64,000 bases of DNA from Dictyophora rubrovolvata (Eukaryota > Basidiomycota > Agaricomycetes > Phallales > Phallaceae): assembly GCA_029959195.1 (NCBI GenBank), contig CP114117.1, forward strand, positions 2,232,001 to 2,296,000, written 5' to 3'. Below are positions 14,099-26,775 of this stretch, piece by piece. Below the pieces are notes generated by a model. That model was not told the origin of the DNA and searched no databases. It was given only the letters and a program-made list of their open reading frames with translations. The first letter of the stretch is position 1. Each line of letters begins with the position of its first letter. A program made the translations under genes and the position numbers.

Positions 14099-15601
14099 AT
14101 GTCAATGAACACCCGCTCGGAATATGCACATGGCAGTGAAATCAGCGTTCTTCGCGCTTGTCAATATCCCGACGGTGCCAATTTAATTGCTCTTGGGGGA
14201 AAACACTCGGTGGAAATTATTCAAGTCGTCAGTAGGCTGTTCCCAATTAAGTGTCTCATTCCTTTTTTTTTTAACTTCTCTCAACAATGCAGAAAGACGA
14301 TATTTGCACGCTTATTGCGTCTTTTTACATCGGTGTACGCGTCACTGCTTTGGCATGGTCGCCCAAGACAGTATCTCCCTCCAATGCGGAAAACTGGACA
14401 ATCGAGTGCGTCTAGCATTTCTCCTCTTCAAAAGTTCTTTTTCACACACTGTCATTTTCCTTTTTTTTCTCTACCCAAAGGCTAGCTGCTGCCGGAGAAG
14501 ACTTGAACTTGCGTTTACTAAATAAACATCACAACGACGAATCTGATCACATTTTTGTATTTGGAGGTGGCCTAAGCGGACATCGCAAGCTAGTGAATGA
14601 TCTCACCTGGTGTGGAGGGTACGGAGAAGACAGTTCGAGATTTTTGGCCTCTGTCTCAGGTATTCAGGTATCCACAAAGCATTAAAAAGCACCCTATGAA
14701 AACGAGTCTGCTTCCTAGACGAGAAAATATTACTCTTATGGGATCTTTCCCTTCCCAGCGATGATACTTCCCCCATCTCTTCTCCAACCACAAAAGGTAG
14801 ACCCATGCAACAAGTGCGTTGGGGTAGTCCAGCCGAAAGACCGCAACCGATCCCATTTGCCATATCATACTCCCACCCGTTGCGTTCGATTGTCGCCCAC
14901 CCTTCAATCTCGAAAGAGCTGGTAGTAGCTGACTCGCAGGGCTCCATATTTGACGTTGATTGGCTGTATGATCCCGCTGAGGAACATCCCGAAGATGGAT
15001 ATCGTGGTTTGAGTATTGCACAATTAATTGACCCTCGTGCTCTTGCTGATGCGCGAATTGGGATGCAAACCGTATGGGGTGGATCCGTTGATTGGCACCC
15101 AGTGGATACAAATATGTGAACATAAACTCTCTCTTTTTCTCCATTAATATGTACTTCTTGGGCTCATGTATTTGATTGATTTATTAGCATAGGTGCGGCG
15201 TATGGCTCCCGGTGGGCTGTGTGGAATATGCGAAATTTGCAAGGTGGAAAGCCTATTGCGACCGGTCAAGCCTTCGAACACGGTGCACGCCGATTCCGGT
15301 GAGTATTCAACGTGCAAAAGTTGCATTCCATTTCCTTAGGTCGTTCGTGTGTAGTTTCTGCCCGTCAATGCCAAGTCTTTTTGGACTAATTCCTTCATCG
15401 CCGCTCGAAGATGCTGTAGTGAGCATCTGTAACATATCCTACCCACAAAGCCTGCCACGCCGCCATGTCATCCGACGGCGTCCTCATCACATAACAGACT
15501 TCGACTGGCTCAACGCTCTCACAAATCCAACATTTGTAGTTTCGATCGGTCGTAAGCTTCTCATAATCGAAATTGGTCCGGAAGTTCCTGAGAGCACTTG
15601 A
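14099..15601 (+). CDS. NUP37: WD40 beta-propeller protein, probably nucleoporin Nup37
   Basis: The protein opens MSMNTRSEYAHGSEISVLRA, followed by LIALGGKHSVEIIQV, VRVTALAWSPKT, then LVNDLTWCGGYGEDSSRFLA joined to ASVSDEKILLLWDLSLP. Later blades are IGAAYGSRWAVWNMRNLQ, ARRFRWCPSMPSLFGL and ITDFDWLNALTNPTFVV. The short, irregular WD repeats and the LTWCGGYGEDSSRFLASVSD region resemble fungal Nup37, a Y-complex member of the nuclear pore. This is a pattern-based call and another small WD40 protein is possible. The stop I use is TGA at 15599-15601. A further 68-codon open stretch in another frame, 15573-15779 (ALESDVELSSFVHSLIQNG), overlaps the end and could be a missed final exon. Confidence 0.6.
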
Positions 15602-16287
15602 ATCGGATGTGGAGTTGAGCTCGTTCGTTCACTCACTTATTCAAAATGGCCTTTTGACGAGTGAAGTTACTGTCGTACAGAGTAGTATACTTATGGAAAC
15701 ATTAGCCATGTTATCAGCTATAAGGCATCCGGAAGATGCCTGCCCAGAATACAAAAAAAAGAGAGAAGAAGAGAAGTAACGACGTGCATAAAAGTAATAA
15801 TGGTTAGGCAAAATGGCGAATCTATCAACGACATAGTCTTCTGACGCATCTTTTATTTGCGATAATACAATTTTTTTTTTCAGTACGTTTTGAAAGGATA
15901 TTGATGATTTTTTGAAATCCTGAGGTGTCACTTTGTGTTGCCTCAAGCTCCAGGGTATAAGGAAAGTAACAACCATAAAGCTACCAAACAACACGAAATT
16001 TACGATACGGAGCACTTGGGTATGGTAAAGGGAGGCCATCCCCCCTCCCCTACGGCGAAGGGGAAGTACAAAAGGAATTCAGATATAACTTTGAGAGATT
16101 GCAGTGCTGAGAATACTACAGATAACCACGAAGGACAAAAACGATATGGGTCGACCCTTTTTTTAAGCAAACCAAAAAGCCATTCTTTGAGGGGGGGTGA
16201 GGGAGGAAATCTTTTTCTTTTTCAGCGTGGCGAGGTGTATATAAAGGGGAAAGACAATTGAAAGAAGAGGGTGAAATCTCAATCTGG
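15602..16287. other. Convergent 3' region between NUP37-like gene and Zn2Cys6 regulator
   Basis: This 686-base stretch lies between two facing stop codons. It holds the possible extra NUP37 exon up to 15779 and otherwise A/T- and purine-rich sequence that looks like 3' untranslated DNA. I see no other gene. Confidence 0.5.
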
Positions 16288-19200
16288 TCATCCATTTTGC
16301 ATAGCGCTATGTCCAAGGGGATGGTGGTGGTAAACAGGTGATATGTGATGTGACGAAGAAGTGTGTGTCCGTGAATGAGGCATTCCATGATGATGTTGAT
16401 ATGCCAAGGACGAGGTGGCAGTCGACATACGATGTTTAGAACTAACATCAGAGGAGGGGCTGGCTGCTGGACCGCCTCGTGCGGAGCCCCCTACTTCCTC
16501 CTGAACAGAAGAAGATCCAATACCACTGTCTGGCGTATTGTTATTATTTCCAGCTGAAGTCATCCCGCCTAATCCGCCCAGTGGCGCCGCATGATGATGA
16601 CCTACGCTTCCTATGCTCCCAGCCTCGGGAACCGTCAAGCCAGGCAGAGTGTTGATGACACCCATGGCGGCATTTACTCCATTATTCCCACCGCTCATAT
16701 TCGCTAAACCCATACCACCTCCCCCACTTAAAACTTCCATGTTCATCATGCCTCCGGATGATGATGGATTGGTCATACCAAAATTACTGAAACTTGCGTT
16801 ACCGCCACCGCCGCCACCGATACCTCCCACACCAGCGCCAACGCTCGCCAGCGGATGCAACCCTCCGTTGCCATATCCCATTTCCGAGTGCATATAATAC
16901 CAGTAATAAATGTCCTCTACTGAAGCATCGGGGGGCAGTCCTTCGGCACCGGCTCCGCTATTATTATTTCCCCCTACACCGTTGGGGTGTTCACCATTTA
17001 CCTCCTCGGGAGATGGGACGCCGTCATCTGTCGTCAAGTTGTTCATAGTGCTGCGTCCTGTCACCGCGTGGTTATTGTTATTGTTATTATTCATGATAGA
17101 CATTGGCGGCTGATTGTACATTGCGTTAGAACTTGCTACCATCATTGTTCCGCTTGGTGCACCAATCGCGGTCTCAAATTGCAATGATTCAAATTCATCC
17201 TCGTTGTGAGATACCAGAGGGTGCGCTGGGAGATGAGATGATGCAGGGAAATGCCAAGGAGGAGAAGGAGGAGGATGGCCGGGAATTGCGGCATTATAAG
17301 GCAGCTGCTGTATCAGTGTAGATTGCTGCTGAACAGGCTGATGCTGTAGGTGTGACTGGACTTGAGCGGCAGACGATGATGATGCCGATGATGGTGATGC
17401 GCGCTGATGGGATAGAGCATGGCTGAAGCTGGATCTATGCGAATGCGCGATTCCATGACCAGCAGAGCTGGGATTCCCACTATGCGATGCTGATATAGGT
17501 TGAGATTGGGAAACGCCATATTGCGGATGTGAATTCATCACTGGCTGTGATTGCATGCGGTAGTGTGAGGATGTCGATGTCGTCGAAGGAACAGCATACG
17601 GCGAGTGAATATGATAACCCGATGGGTGTTGGTGTTGGTGTTGGTTGTGGTGGCTGTGGCTGTGGTTGTGGTGGTAAGGAGGGCGTGTCGGCGTACCATT
17701 ACCAGATGAAGAAGAGGAAGAAGAGGGAATGATGATTTCTCCACTATGGCGAGGAGAAAAGGAGGAACCGTTCGCAGCATTTGCACTAGAAGAAGAAGAG
17801 GAAGCAGCGAGTGCTGCAAGGCCATTTAAGCCTTTTGTATTTGCACCGGAAAATGAGCCGCTCAGAAGGGCGGCAGCGGCTGCTGAGGTGGTAGGTGATA
17901 CAAGTAGTGTATTACTGAAAGAAGATGTCGTCCCACCACTTGTCGGAGTAGACGAGGGAAGACTAGAGGTGCTAGTGCGTGACACTCCGTCGTCGTTGGA
18001 TGATGTGCCGGTGCCGCCGGTATTAGTAGTGGTGATGTTGGTATTTGAGGAGGAAGAAGAAGAAGGGGGAGCAGCTGTGATGGTAGCGCTGGAGGTGGGA
18101 ACAGCTTTTCTTTTCTCTCTCTCCGCTGCTCGGGCACGAATTGCCTTGTCTTTGAGTACGAGCGTCCGTAAGAAGCGTTCATGATATTCGACGGAAGAGA
18201 AAACCATCATAAAAGCCGAGGTTGTTGACTTGTCAGTAGTAGGACAGATGTTATTAGAACTGCCGACAAGCGGATTGTTGTTATGAGTATTATTAGTGTT
18301 ATTATTACTCGGCACTGAATCGCCATGCTTGGACCTTGAGCTCTTCGACGTGGCACCATCGCCACTGGTTGTTAAGGACGATGGATCTGTCTCCATTTTC
18401 CCTGCTGTATTGGAGGAATCCTCTGAACCTGACTGACCACCGTTTTCTATGCTGATATTGATATTTAACGACGATGGGGTGGTCATACTCTTGGCACAGG
18501 CTTGGTAAGCATCGGCTGCAGCGTTTATCAAGTCGTAGACACGCTCGAGGCTGTTTTCACCCAGACTGATAGATGAAGTCTGAACAACATTCCGAAGAAG
18601 CTTTTTGGCAAGGGAAAAAAAAAAAGAAATTATGGTGCAAACGTGAGACAGTGGGGGAGAAAGGGAGAGAAACCAAAAGAAGAAACATACTTTAAGAAGA
18701 AATACTGCAGAATATGCTGTCATGACGGTGATAGAGTCCTGTCCATAGCGCTAATTATTGAATATGTGTTAGTAGTCATGAAAATGATGGTGGAGGGGAA
18801 AAGGGACTTGCAAGCATGTCCACTTTGGCGAAATCGCGGGCGACGAGTTGAAGAGTGTCGGAGGCACTGGAATAACAAGTGCTGAGGGCAAGTATATTCG
18901 GAATTTGGGGACGAGAATCCGAGGAAAAGGGCGAACGACGATAATGATGATTATGTTGGTGGTGTTGGTGGTGTTGGTGTTGGTGGTGTTGGTGTTGGTG
19001 GTGTTGGTGGTGGTGGTGATGATGGTCCAGGAAAGAACTTTGTAAACCAAAGGAATTCAGGAATAGACGGACATGTAATTTGAAAAAGGTGAGAAAAGCG
19101 GTATGGAAATCGCCTCCCTTTGCTGAATAAAGAAGGTGAGTTTTTTTGGCCGTTAGGTTATATATTAAGATAATGGAAAACTTATGTATACTTTTTTGCA

Positions 19201-21578
19201 GGGCGGACATCCAGTCATCGCTCCATGCCTGGAGACGAGTATTGCAGGTATTGAGAAGGATATCATAGTTTACGTCAGCAGGAACGACGTCGCTACTGCG
19301 AGCTCTGTGCAGATAGAATATATCAATGACACTTGCAGCGATACGACGTAGCTCGACCTGGGCTGCGACAACGGTGTCGATAGGAAGGAGGACACCTTCA
19401 CGATACCAGTTGACGGCGTTGCGGACTAGATCGTCTTCGGGAAGCATCCATTGCCTGCCTGTCTGCATGCTGAGACTGCGATCATGGACCCAAAGGACGA
19501 GATAGGTTCTTTCACGGTTACGACGCTGGAGACGATGGAGCTCGGCGGGTTCGGCAGGTGGTGGTGAGATGGAAGGGGCTGCAGCAGAAGCAGAAGCAGA
19601 AGAAGACGATGATGAGGAAGGATGATGATGATATGTGTTGAGACTGAGTTCGACGGCCATCCTGGCGGCATAACCGATAAAGGTCCAAGTGCGTTGATCG
19701 TCTGGTTCTCTCCAGTAAGTCATGCACATGAAAGCCTGAACTACTTCGATGCGTTTCCAAGATTCTTGGAATGCGCGGAGACAGAGATCCTCGGCCAATC
19801 GTTGAACAGCTCTAAACTTTTCTGGCATGAAAAATTTGCAGCCCGCCATGCAGAGAACGGTGAAGAGGAAGGGACAAGCGTCACGGACGTATGTAGGAGT
19901 GTGCAAGGAGGGATCGAAGAGATTGATGAATGGATTGAGACGGAGAAATATCATTTCGAACAAGTAGGTGACTTGAGAGAGGGAGAGAATATTTTCTTTG
20001 ACTGGATCGGGAATTGGAGCGGGATTCTGGTGAAGACGAGAACTGAAAAAGGGAAGGTAACGAAGAGCGACGGGGGGAACATGATTATTAGCATTATTAC
20101 TATGATTGTTAGTCTTGTTATTGTTGGAGGAGATGGGAGGCAAAGAGGAGATAACAGACGAAGAGAGCCTTGGAGATATTGATCGAGGATGGTCGCGAGA
20201 ATAGGGATGATGGTGGTGGTGGTGGTGGTGGCGGTGGTGATTGTGGTGATTGTGGCGGAGGTAAAGAGAAGAAGGGGGAGGAGAGCGAGAAGAGGGAGCA
20301 GCAGCGGAAGACGTGCCGTCTTTAGTATGTCGGAGTTCTGCTGTCCGTCTGTGAGAAGAAGAAGAGGCGGGGGTGGTGGCGGAGGCGGTGACTGCAGGAG
20401 GGAGGAGGGCGGAAGGCGGGGAGGAAGACGATGAAGAGGACGAGGACGAGGAGGGGGGGATTATTGGTGGTGCAGGGGATGGCTTGGGGATAGGATTTGT
20501 CAAGACGGTGCCGAAAAAGTTATGGCGTCTGCCTTCGCGCTCGACCATCTTGGCAGGATACATGGTCTCTTCGTACTTTTCATCCTCGTCGTCGTCCTCC
20601 ATGGGATCCGGGGGTTGGATGGAGGGGGGACGATGGGAGAGGGGTGGCAAAGGAGTGGAGGTGGAAGAGGAGGAAGAGGGTATCATGGGAGGAGGGAGAT
20701 GGGGAGAAGAGGACGAGGAAGGGGGTAGGGGAGGGGGAGAAGTGTGCAGGTGTTGAGGCGGTGGGATGGGGAGAGTGTGGAATCTGGCGGAGGAGGAGGA
20801 GGAGGAAGAGGGCGGGGCGGGGAATGACGATGTCAGCGTTGGGAATAGATTACGGGGAGAAGAGGAAGAAGAAGAAGAAGATGGCGGTGGTGGTGGCGGA
20901 GGAGGAGGAGGAGGAGGAGGGGGTGGGGGTGGGGGTGGAGCAAGTGACATTGACGAGGACGAGGACGACGGAACTTGCGGCATCGACATCGACATTGATT
21001 TGAGTTTGACCTGGTTAGCAGAGGAAGAAGACTTTTCGATTTTGCGAAGAGACTTTGAAGCTTCGGACAGTCTTTCGCGTGGGATAAGCAAGAGAACACA
21101 ACAAGACGGTAGAGAAATTGGTATTTACTTTGAACCAGGTTTACGGCCGCGTCGATGTTTTTCGAAAATGCATCTTAAGACGGAGGGGGGGGTGATTGAT
21201 CGGAGAATGATGAATGAATGGGCAAGGGAGAACTCACTCGCTGTTGGACCGTCTGCATCGCTGACATGGTTTCGCACCGTCGTCTTCTGCACCGACGCAT
21301 TTCATCTATGAATGAGAGAGAGAGAAAGTGCGATGAGAATAGACATCGGAGATAGAGGGGAACAGGGAGCGCCATGCCAGTCTAATAGTGGACGGCGATG
21401 GAGATACGATAAGGTGGTGTGTGCTCACCTTGGCTGCTCGACATACGGTACATGCCCGGGCACCCCTCGAGATCACTGGTTTCGGTGGGCCATTATCCGA
21501 GTCTAGAGGCAGAGGCAGAGACACTGGCACTGGCACTGGATAGTCCTGCATGGGCAGAGGTGCAATAGGATACCTCAT
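16288..21578 (-). CDS. Fungal Zn2Cys6 transcription factor with very long low-complexity arms
   Basis: The first exon ends RGARACTVCRAAK and the second starts MKCVGAEDDGAKPCQRCRR, giving a CX2CX6CX10CX2CX6C binuclear zinc cluster, followed by the basic linker FEKHRRGRKPGSK. A long Ser/Pro/His-rich region (runs of about 18 prolines and several His tracts) precedes the fungal-specific transcription factor domain: FEMIFLRLNPFINLFDP, VRDACPFLFTVLCMAGCKFF, MCMTYWREPDDQRTWTFIGY, LVLWVHDRSLSMQTGRQW. A single C-terminal exon of roughly 750 codons is almost all Ser, Asn, Gly, His and Gln runs and ends HSAMQNG. The total is near 1,600 residues, about twice the usual size. The target genes cannot be told. 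Repeat-rich codons leave long open frames on the opposite strand that I do not regard as genes. Confidence 0.85.
18955..19020 (-). repeat. His/Asn codon repeat tract inside the Zn2Cys6 regulator
   Basis: On the plus strand the sequence is a run of GGTGTT and GGTGGT units ending at a GAT codon; on the coding strand it gives a histidine-rich tract (HHHHHQHHQHQHHQHQ type). It is a minisatellite-like coding repeat and a likely site of length change. Confidence 0.85.
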
Positions 21579-21836
21579 TCTGCACGTAACGCTGTGATCA
21601 CACCGGTTACTTGCCGGCGTTTAAATTATCACTATACACTACTACTGTATGTATGCTCGGGCCCAGGCTCTCTCTCAGGCTCAGTCTCTGATCTCATCAG
21701 TAACATAGTGTATCTACAATTCCGTCTAATATCCGAATGCTGTCAGGCAAATGCATCTTCTCGTACGAAAGGCCATTCGGTACGCTGCAATACAATGAGT
21801 CTGCCGGAGCCAGAGAAAGCCACTAACTGATTCCAC

Positions 21837-23265
21837 TTACTCCCACCCAGTCACTCGCTTCAGCGGCGCCTCCAGCCTCAAGAAACACCGCTTCTGTATC
21901 TCCGCACACACCTCGCTCCCCGCCCCCATAGTCCGTCCCGCCTCGTGCACAACGACTACCCGCCCCGTCTTGTTCACACTCGCCGCCACCGTCTCTACAT
22001 CCCACGGCAAAACACTCCGCAAATCAATCAGCTCAATTGTCGCTCCCCTCACCGACGATGGCACATGCATCCCGATACACTCGGGCGGCTCTTCAAGCAT
22101 CTTAATCGCCCTTTCGCATTCATACACCCCCGTCCCATATGTCACCACTGTCAGATCTGATCCACCCTGCACCACTTCCGCTTCTCCCAGTGGCAGCACA
22201 TAATCATCGACAGGCACCTGTTCAACTACGTGTGCATACACATATATATATGTCAGTGTCTATCTAGACTCAATACTCAGTCTTGGCCTGGCTTACTTAC
22301 CTGCCGAACGGTACAGAATCTTCGGCTCCATAAAGATAACCGGATTCGGATCCCGTATACTGGCCAATAGCAGTCCCTTGGCTTGAATAGGTGATCGCGG
22401 TATCACTACCTGTATGCATGCATGTATGAAATCCCCTCACGTAAACATATCCCCGTCCCCCCCCCCGGTTCACTCACCTTCAACCCTGGCACCCCCATAA
22501 AGAATCCTTCAGGACTCTGCGAGTGGTATAATCCCCCATGTCCAACTGCCATCGTCGGCGTCCGCACAGTCAACGATCCACAGTTGAACTGCCCCCCAGA
22601 ACGGTATCTAAATTTCGCCGCCTCATTCACCAACTGGTCAAACGCAGGGAATATATAGTCTGCAAATTGTATCTCCGCGATGGCAGTCTGTCCCATCGAC
22701 GCCACTCCAATCCCGAACCCAACTATCCCTTGTTCTGTCAATGGCGTGTTGAACACACGCTCTCGCCCTAAATACAATGATTACAACAACGAATTTTCTG
22801 AGAAAAAACTATACTAACTCACCAAACTCTTCAGCAAGTCCCATAGTACACCGAAACACCCCACCAAAACTAACATCTTCCCCAAACACAACAGCCGAGT
22901 CATCTTTAGACAACGCAATACTATATTAACAAAGCTGTCAGTACATGAGCAACAACAACAAGAATTGTCTAAAAAAACTCGAACCTGAGTGCATCTCGGA
23001 CCGCCTGGTACATATTCATCTTCCTAGTCTCTCTCCCGGCAACAACAAATGACTCGCTTTCTTCGCCCGCCCATACGAGTCCCGCAGTTTTGAGTCCCGA
23101 GTCCCGAGTTTGCCTCAAAAATTTACTAGTCGCGATGGATGGTAAATGTCCTCCTGCTGGCGGCGGTTCACCGGATGTCGTTGATAACAATCGACGATTA
23201 ATTCTTGTAGTCCATCCGCGCCCATGGCAGCTCAAGAGTAGTCGCCGTGGTCGTCGTAATAACAT
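21837..23265 (-). CDS. BCKDHB: 2-oxoisovalerate dehydrogenase E1 beta subunit, mitochondrial
   Basis: Beta subunit of the branched-chain 2-oxoacid dehydrogenase E1, which decarboxylates the keto acids of Leu, Ile and Val in mitochondria. An arginine-rich leader ([21 protein letters not shown]) fits a matrix targeting signal. Core motifs: [111 protein letters not shown]-like, and a C-terminal transketolase C domain with [12 protein letters not shown] and [11 protein letters not shown] ending [15 protein letters not shown] distinguishes it from pyruvate dehydrogenase E1 beta. At least five introns. ATG at 23265 is the first methionine. TAA at 21837-21839. Confidence 0.93.
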
Positions 23266-23514
23266 CACAAATATTGAAGCTGAGGAAAGCTAGAGTTCCA
23301 CAGCTAGTAACTTGCTTACTGTAGCGCATGGACCGGATCTTCAAGAAACCACACACAGGCGCCCACTTATTTACACAAAACTAGCGTCTCTTCCTCTCTC
23401 CATTCTTTTCACACACACATATCCACCCACCGAATATAATATACATTATATATATATATATATATTTACCCAGTGAGTTGGAACGAAGGAGAAGAAGAAC
23501 ATATATAAGATTGA
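23266..23514. promoter_or_regulatory. BCKDHB/creC divergent promoter with (TA)n tract
   Basis: The 249 bases between the two starts include a run of about ten TA units at about 23447-23465, only 50 bases upstream of the creC ATG. It could act as a TATA element or be a plain dinucleotide repeat. Confidence 0.45.
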
Positions 23515-26113
23515 ATGGAGGCAGAATTGACTTTTGTCGCTCCAGAAGGCGTGTATTCTCAGACAGAGGAACAGCGTCCACCTCCCGTTCATCTCACAAT
23601 CGGTGGTGCTCCCGTAAATGGTGTCACCGCACATTCTAGAGTTTCTAGTGTCTCTGTCAAATTCCCTGGTCATAAAGGTGGTTGGGGTATTCCCGGAATC
23701 GGTAGAAAAGAGAAGGAGAAGGATAAAGATTTGAGGGACAAGGACAAGGACAAGGACAAGGACAAGGACAAGGAGAGTCTTTCGAGCAGCGACATTTCCA
23801 AGGAAAAAGACGATGATTTGATGATACCTTCTTCTCCACCATCCAAGGGCAAGATGCCTATATTCACACCCTCCAGTCCTTCAATGCCTTCCACCTTGTC
23901 AAATAGCCTACAAAGTCCCAGCATGAACAGTCCAAGTCCTTCTACTTCGCCCGCCGCCGGCTCCGTCAGTGGCCCTGGCGTTACAAACAAAAAGAAAGGT
24001 CTCGCTCGCCCCAAACAGAGTGCCCGAACCACGTCATCCACCTTCCTATCCAGACTACAAACCATGGAAGGCTTGAGCCGCGTTATCACTGCCAAAACCG
24101 GAGATGTTACATTTTTATTCTACAATTGGGGAAAGAATTTTTTTTGGAGCGAAACAAAAGCCAAGGTTTGTGAACTTTATGTGCATCCCAAAACCAGAAC
24201 TTTTGGTTAATTACCACGCACACAAGGAACCGTTTGCTCGTATCGCATTCTCTGCTTTTCCAACATGTCATGACATAAACCTTATCACCGCTTCCCATGA
24301 ACAACTGGATCTGATAATCGGATTTGACACGGGAGACCTCATTTGGTTCGGTTAGTAAAAAAGATGTGTCTCTTTCAATACCAGAGTTTGACCGACACAA
24401 GTCTTGAAAAGACCCCATACTTCTTAGATATATGCGTTTGAATAAACAGGTATGTATACTCTGATCTTCTGTTACTTCAAATCTCTCTTTCTACTCTTTC
24501 CCCCCCCCCCATCAGGGTTGTATTTGTAAATCCCCATGTTCGCAAGTACGTTGGGTTCCAGGTTCCCCATCCCTGTTTCTGGTCTCGTTTGCCGATGGTT
24601 CAATAATTACATTCGATAAAGAGAGAGATGACGGTCCTTTCATACCGGGAGACCCGGATCTATCACCTCCGGTCGTACAACAATTCTCTTCACCATCCCG
24701 TACAGCCGGTGGCAGCGGCGCCACCGATGTCCAACCACTTTCCCTTACAGGCGCCGCGCTGGCTGCCTCGTCGGATATAACGAACGCTGAATCGACATCG
24801 CCATCATCTGCTTCGAAGTCGCAACCACAACAACCACCTCAGCTGACCCCATTGACCACCCAAATAGGTAACAACATAAATTCATCCAACACCTTATTAG
24901 CACCTATCTTATCTCCATCATCGCCATCATCCATGTCTGCAACGAGTCCTCAGACCAACTCTTCAAACTCACCATCATACTTAGCAGTAACGGGGTCACC
25001 GCTCCAATCTACCACTACACGATACCAGACACTCTCCTCAGCTTCAACTTTGTCCCCAACTCAGCGAAAGTGGGACCCTCGAGAGGAGATCTTTGTCACC
25101 GTCCCATCGTGGTATGCCTATGGAGCTGGCGGAGGTTTGGGTGGCGGTCTTGGCAGTGCAGTCGTGAGTCCCGGCGGCGGAGGCAGCGTAGGACGAAGCG
25201 AAAAGGTGATGAAGAATCCTATTAGTCACTGGAAAATTTCCAGAAAAAGTGTTCTTGGTAAAGGCCCTTCCTCTATCGGTTGTAAAAAAAACTGCCGACT
25301 TTACCTCACTTTGATAGACTTTGTATTCTCTCCTGATTTACGTTACGTGGCTGCAGTTTCCGAAGATGGCTGTTTGAGAGTCATTGACACCTTATCGGAA
25401 AAGTAAGTGGGAATTTTCGCAGTCTCGGAAGTGGCATGAGACCTAAGGACTTTTTTTTCTAGGCTAATAGATACGTACAGTTCATATTTTGGCGCATTTA
25501 CATGTGTAGCATGGTCTCCTGATGGGCGATTCATAGTCGTAAATTTTTTTCCGATGGTATTCCCGTTCGATATAAACATTCATTCTTGAATTTAGACAGG
25601 TGGTCAAGATGATCTTTTAACGGTCATTTCACCTTTTGAACAACGCGTCATTGCACGGTGTCAAGGCCATTCCTCGTTTGTTTCGTCAGTCGCTTTTGAT
25701 GAGCGCAAATGCGATGGGCGAACATACAGATTTGGGAGTGTCGGAGAGGACAATAAACTCATTTTCGTTGAGTATTTCTCTGTTCTTCCAGGACCCGAAA
25801 AACTTACATTCATATCAAGTGGGATTTTTCCAGTGGAGCGTTGCATAGACCAAAACTGCTGCCGTCGCATGCTCAACGACAATCCTTATCTTCCACTGTC
25901 TCGCTCGTTTTGCGAAGACGGAGCGAGACAATGGATCGGTCGACCATACATCTACCAAACTATGCAGGTTCACCGCTAGATACCAAAACCTCAAGATTCC
26001 ATCCTGCGCCCTCACGAAACGATGTTGCGATTCTGCAGCCCGTTCTAATTAAGCCATTGGACAACAGCTCTTTGAATTCTACGAGTACCACTGGTGTCAA
26101 TGCCGGCATCAAT

Positions 26114-26144
<31 letters not shown>

Positions 26145-26470
26145 GCAATATTAATACCAATAATAATAATACTAATAATGCCAATGCAGCTGGGGATACT
26201 CTGACGTTTATTGCCTTTCATGCTAATGCTATCCTGACGGTATCCAAAGGAGCAGTAATCCGCTTTTGGGTTCGTCCGCTACCCCTTGCGCACGATCGTG
26301 GTGCACGGAGAAAGGCACGTCTACGGAGCACGACGGTGGATGAAGGTCAAGCCAAGGAGAAGGAAGACCCCGCCGTTGCAGTTGAAGAGGAAGATAATGG
26401 GATTGATAATTCCTTGGGCCATGCGGGCGATTCTCCACTCTCTCCAGTCCAGGAGGATGTCGTTGTATGA
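23515..26470 (+). CDS. creC: WD40 protein of the CreC/WDR20 family
   Basis: In Aspergillus CreC partners the CreB deubiquitinase in carbon catabolite repression; animal WDR20 activates USP12/USP46. Here the N terminus has a lysine/aspartate repeat (hexanucleotide expansion) and Ser/Pro-rich sequence, then [88 protein letters not shown], then the propeller with [20 protein letters not shown] and [20 protein letters not shown]. The long gaps between blades are Ser-, Asn- and Pro-rich. A run of AAC codons near 26113-26142 gives about eleven Asn. A late blade, [10 protein letters not shown], precedes an acidic tail ending QEDVVV. Introns lie near 24163, 24354, 24452, 25402, 25525-25600 and 25770. 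Family call is from motif order. Confidence 0.82.
23737..23772 (+). repeat. Six perfect GACAAG hexanucleotide copies (Asp-Lys repeat) in creC
   Basis: Exactly six adjacent GACAAG units encode alternating Asp and Lys in the N-terminal tail. The same unit occurs in the POT1 gene of this window (40407-40430, opposite strand). Confidence 0.95.
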
Positions 26471-26775
26471 GGAAGCTGAAGTATTATACATAATTATATT
26501 ATATTACACAAGACTTTGTTTATTTTATCTTTTTTTATAACATCTGTATACCTACATTTTTAAGCGTGTTCGAATCGCCGCCTCACTCAAGCTCAAGTTT
26601 GAGAATACCAGACACTGCACGGAAAAAATTGTGGGGAATACGACGCGACAACTTTCTTTGTGCATATTGCATTCAATCTTCATTGAACCAGGTAGTAGCG
26701 CTCACGTCTGTGTTGCGTCATTTTATTAGTCATGTCACCTCCCGCCGTTTCAAACACTCGATCTCTACAGATCTC
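26471..26775. other. Intergenic stretch creC to MTHFR
   Basis: About 305 bases. The first 100 are AT-rich with AATTATATTATATT-like 3' signals. From 26566 the frame of MTHFR is open without an ATG (RIPDTARKKLWGIRR ... HVTSRRFKHSIS), so this part is either 5' untranslated DNA or a leader translated from a non-AUG codon. Confidence 0.4.

Noticed and set aside
16613-21311. Several long open frames on the strand opposite the Zn2Cys6 regulator
   Set aside because: They mirror the regulator's codon repeats (Ser, His, Pro, Asn runs), carry only low-complexity translations and no domain; the minus strand has the zinc cluster and fungal regulatory domain.
26560-26590. GTTCGAATC, a tRNA T-loop-like string
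   Set aside because: The flanking 70 bases are AT-rich and show no acceptor stem, D-arm or anticodon arm.
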